In this document: piece by piece, positions 60,601-64,000 of the stretch
How positions within the stretch are numbered: position 1 is the first letter of the stretch
Layout of the letters: every line of letters starts with the position of its first letter
Assembly: GCF_051020955.1 (NCBI RefSeq)
Contig: NW_027476093.1
Location: 3,038,501-3,102,500 of the forward strand
Reading direction: 5' to 3'
Origin: Megalopta genalis
Lineage: Eukaryota; Arthropoda; Insecta; Hymenoptera; Halictidae
DNA: 64,000 nucleotides
Notes under the pieces: model-generated
Database searches by the model: none
What the model saw: the letters and a program-made list of their open reading frames with translations, nothing else
What the model was told of the DNA's origin: nothing
Translations under genes and position numbers: made by a program

Positions 60601-63600
60601 CGAACAAACGAACAAACGAACAAACCAACAAACGAACAAACGAACAAACGTAGAAACGAACAAACGAACAAACGACCAAACGAACAAACGAACAAACGAA
60701 CAAACGAACAAACGAACAAACGAACAAACGAACAAACGAACAAACGAACAAACGAACAAACGAACAAACGAACAAACGAACAAACGAACAAACGAACAAA
60801 CGAACAAACGAACAAACGAACAAACGAACAAACGAACAAACGAACAAACGAACAAACGAACAAACGAACAAAGGAACAAACGAACGAACGAACAAACGAA
60901 TAAACGAACAAACAAACAAACAAACAAACCAATCAAACAAACAAACAAACAAACCAATCAAACAACCAACGAAACATACAGACAAACAATCAAACAAACT
61001 AACAAAGTAACAGAAAAACCAAGCAAACAAACAAATTAACATAACAAACAAACTAACAAACAAACTAACAAACCAATCAAACAAACAAACTAACTAACAA
61101 ACTAACAAACAAACCACTCAAACAACCATCTAAACATACAGACAAACAAACAAACAAACAAACTAGCAAACTAACAGACAAACCAAACAAACAAACAAGC
61201 TAACAAACCAACAAATTAACAAACAAGTTAACAAACCAATCAAACAAACAAACTAACAAACAAACGAACAAACAAACAAACAAACAAACTAACTAACAAA
61301 CTAACAAACAAACCAATCAAATAACCAACGAAACATACAGACAAACAAACAAACTAACGAACAAACAAACAAACTAACTAACTAACTAACAAGCTAACAA
61401 ACAAACCAATCAAACAACCAACGAAACATACAGACAGACAACCAAACGAACAAACAAACAAACAAACAAACAAACCAATGAAACAAACAAACTAACAAAC
61501 AAACAAACAAACAAACCAATCAAACAAGCAAACAAACAAACTAACAGACCAATCTAACAAACTAACTAACTTACAAACTAACAAACAAACCATTCAAACA
61601 ACCAACGAAACATACACACAAACAAACAAACGAACGAATAAACAAACAAACAAACAAACAAACGAACAAACAAACAAACGAACAAACGAACAAACGAACA
61701 AACGAACAAACGAACAAACGAACAAACGAACAAACGAACAAACGAACAAACGAACAAACGTACAAACGAACAAACGAACAAACGAACAAACGAACAAACG
61801 AACAAACGAAAAAACGAACAAACGAACAAACGAACAAACGAACAAACGAACAAACGAACAAACAAATAAACAAACAAACAAACAAATAAACTAACAAACC
61901 AATCAAACAAACAAACAAACTAACAAACCAATCAAACAAACAAACTAACTAACAAACTAACAAACAAACTAACTAACAAACTAACAAACTAACAATCGAA
62001 CAAACTAACAAACTAACAAACAAACAAATCAAACAACCAACGAAACATACAGACAAACAAACAAACAAACGAACGAATAAACAAACAAACTAACAAACAA
62101 ACAAACCAATCAAACAAACAAATTAACTAACAAACAAACAAGCAAACAAACAAACAAACGAACGAACGAACGAACAAACGAACAAACGAACAAACGAAGA
62201 AACGAACAAAAGAACAAACGAACAAACGAACAAACGAACAAACGAACAAACGAACAAACAATCAAACAAACAAACGAACGAACAAACGAACAAACAAACA
62301 AACAAACCAATCAAACAAACAAACAAACCAATCAAACAAACAAACGAACAAACTAACAAACCAATAAAACAAACAAACAAACTAACAAACTGACAAACAA
62401 ACCAATCAAACAACGAACGAAACATACAGACAAATAAACAAACAAACGAACGAACAAACAAACAAACAAACAAACAAACAACCAAACAACGAAACATACA
62501 GACAATCCAACAAACGCACGAACGAACAAACAAGCAAACAAACAAACAAGCAAACAAACAAACAAACAAACAATCCAATCTAACAAACAAGCTAACTAAC
62601 AAACGAACAAGCAAAGCATTCAAACAAACAAACAAACAAACGAACAAACAAACAAACAATCCAATCTAACAAACAAACTAACCAACAAACTAACAAACAA
62701 ACCAATCAAACAACCAACGAAACATGCAGACAACACAAACAAACAAACGAACAAACAAAAAAACGAACAAACGAACAAACGAACAAACGAACAAACGAAC
62801 AAATGAACAAACGAACAAACGAACAAACGAACAAACGAACAAACGAACAAACGAACAAACGAACAAACGAACAAACGAACCAACGAACAAACGAACAAAC
62901 GAACAAACGAACAAACGACCAAACGAACATACAAACCAACAAACGAACAAACGAACAAACAAACCAATCAAACAATCAAACAAACCAATCAAACAAACAA
63001 ACAAACAAACCAATCAAACAAACAAACAAACAAACCATTCAAACAAACAAACAAACAATCAAACCAATCAAACAAACAAATTAACTAACAAACTAACAAA
63101 CAAACAAACAAACAAACAAACAAACAAACGAACAAATAAACAAACAAACGACCAAACGAACAAACGAATAAACGTACAAACGAACAAACGAACAAACGAG
63201 CAAATGAACAAACAAACAAACAATCCAATCAAACAAACAAACTAAAAAACAAACAAACAAGCAAACAAACCAATCAAACAAACAAATTAACTTGGAAAGT
63301 AACAAACAAACAAACAAACAAACAATCCAAACTAACAAACTAACTAACAAACTAACAAACAAACCAATCAAACAAACCAACGAAACATACAGACAAACAA
63401 ACAAACGGACAAACAAACACACAAACAAACAAGAGAACAAACGAACAAACGAACAAACGAACAAACGAACAAACCAACAAACGAACAAACGTAGAAACGA
63501 ACAAACGAACAAACGACCAAACGAACAAACGAACAAACGAACAAACGAGCAAACGAACAAACGAACAAACGAACAAACGAACAAACGAACCAACGAACAA

Positions 63601-64000
63601 ACGAACAAACGACCAAACGAACATACAAACCAACAAACGAACAAACGAACAAACAAACCAATCAAACAATCAAACAAACCAATCAAACAAACAAACAAAC
63701 AAACCAATCAAACAAACAAACAAACAAACCATTCAAACAAACAAACAAACAATCAAACCAATCAAACAAACAAATTAACTAACAAACTAACAAACAAACA
63801 AGCAAACAAACAAACGAACAAATAAACAAACAAACGAACAAACGAACAAACGAATAAACGTACAAACGAACAAACGAACAAACGAGCAAATGAACAAACA
63901 AACAAACAATCCAATCAAACAAACAAACTAAAAAACAAACAAACAAGCAAACAAACCAATCAAACAAACAAATTAACTTAGAAAGTAACAAACAAACAAT
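57656..64000. repeat. A/C-only satellite: AAAC and AACGAACA arrays, with higher-order repeats
   Basis: More than 6.3 kb of nearly pure A/C on the plus strand, built from CAAA tetranucleotides with CTAA, CGAA, CCAA and CATA variants. It runs off the right edge. Homogeneous blocks of the 8-bp unit AACGAACA lie at about 58674-59054, 60595-60905, 61675-61860, 62755-62935 and 63435-63650. Larger units are also repeated: the landmark TTAACTTGGAAAGTAAC occurs at 59757 and 63287, and TTAACTTAGAAAGTAAC at 60447 and 63974, giving a ~690 bp unit and a ~3.53 kb longer unit. A ~230 bp duplication lies at 57761/57991. The minus strand reads as repetitive Phe/Val/Cys/Leu/Arg text; these are not proteins. 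Confidence 0.95.

Noticed and set aside
57656..64000. Long open frames on both strands reading FVRLFVCSFV or NKRTNEQTNK
   Set aside because: They are translations of 4- and 8-bp tandem repeats, present in several frames at once and without any start context or domain.
57656..64000. Possible CRISPR or telomere array
   Set aside because: There are no unique spacers between repeats, and the unit is AACA/AACGAACA, not the insect telomere unit TTAGG.

Overview
The window is eukaryotic nuclear DNA, almost certainly from an insect. Its genes are split by GT-AG introns, it encodes an insect-type ionotropic receptor, and it carries a tandem family of insect-type secreted Cys-rich proteins. The left ~44 kb is very CpG-rich and dotted with CT/GA, AAT and GTTC microsatellites, which together with the gene types suggests Hymenoptera, perhaps a bee. 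That placement is an inference from composition and general knowledge; no search was run.

Layout. (1) 0.2-4.3 kb, + strand: an eight-exon ionotropic receptor (IR) gene whose last intron holds a strong hairpin. (2) 4.3-12.2 kb: no convincing gene. (3) 12.2-34.1 kb, + strand: a PDZ-domain protein resembling the C-terminal PDZ of pro-interleukin-16/PDZD2. At least three possible first coding exons, spread over 6 kb, all end in the same splice phase and join a common four-exon body; the large introns hold a 37-codon small ORF and a frameshifted Ser-rich coding-like stretch. (4) 37.2-54.4 kb: five genes of one secreted family resembling DUF4773 (C-x-C-x4-C-x-C-C core, phase-1 introns at matching places). 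The first is on the minus strand and four follow on the plus strand. The core is shared, but the C-terminal tails differ: amphipathic/polar, very long poly-Asp/Glu, short, short poly-Asp, and Thr-rich mucin-like. (5) 54.7-55.5 kb, - strand: UTP11, a ribosome-biogenesis (SSU processome) factor, convergent with the last cluster gene. (6) 55.9-56.9 kb: decayed mariner-like remnant next to a duplicated ~140 bp segment. (7) 57.2 kb to the window end: poly-G, a GGCAAGG minisatellite, then more than 6 kb of A/C-only satellite built from AAAC/AACGAACA units with higher-order repeats, running off the right edge.

How the genes relate: the IR, the PDZ protein and UTP11 are functionally unrelated neighbours. 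The real unit is the 17-kb secreted-protein cluster, which looks like a tandem expansion with tail diversification and is the best candidate here for an undescribed system. Exon boundaries were derived by hand from splice signals and reading frame; every multi-exon gene sums to a whole number of codons.
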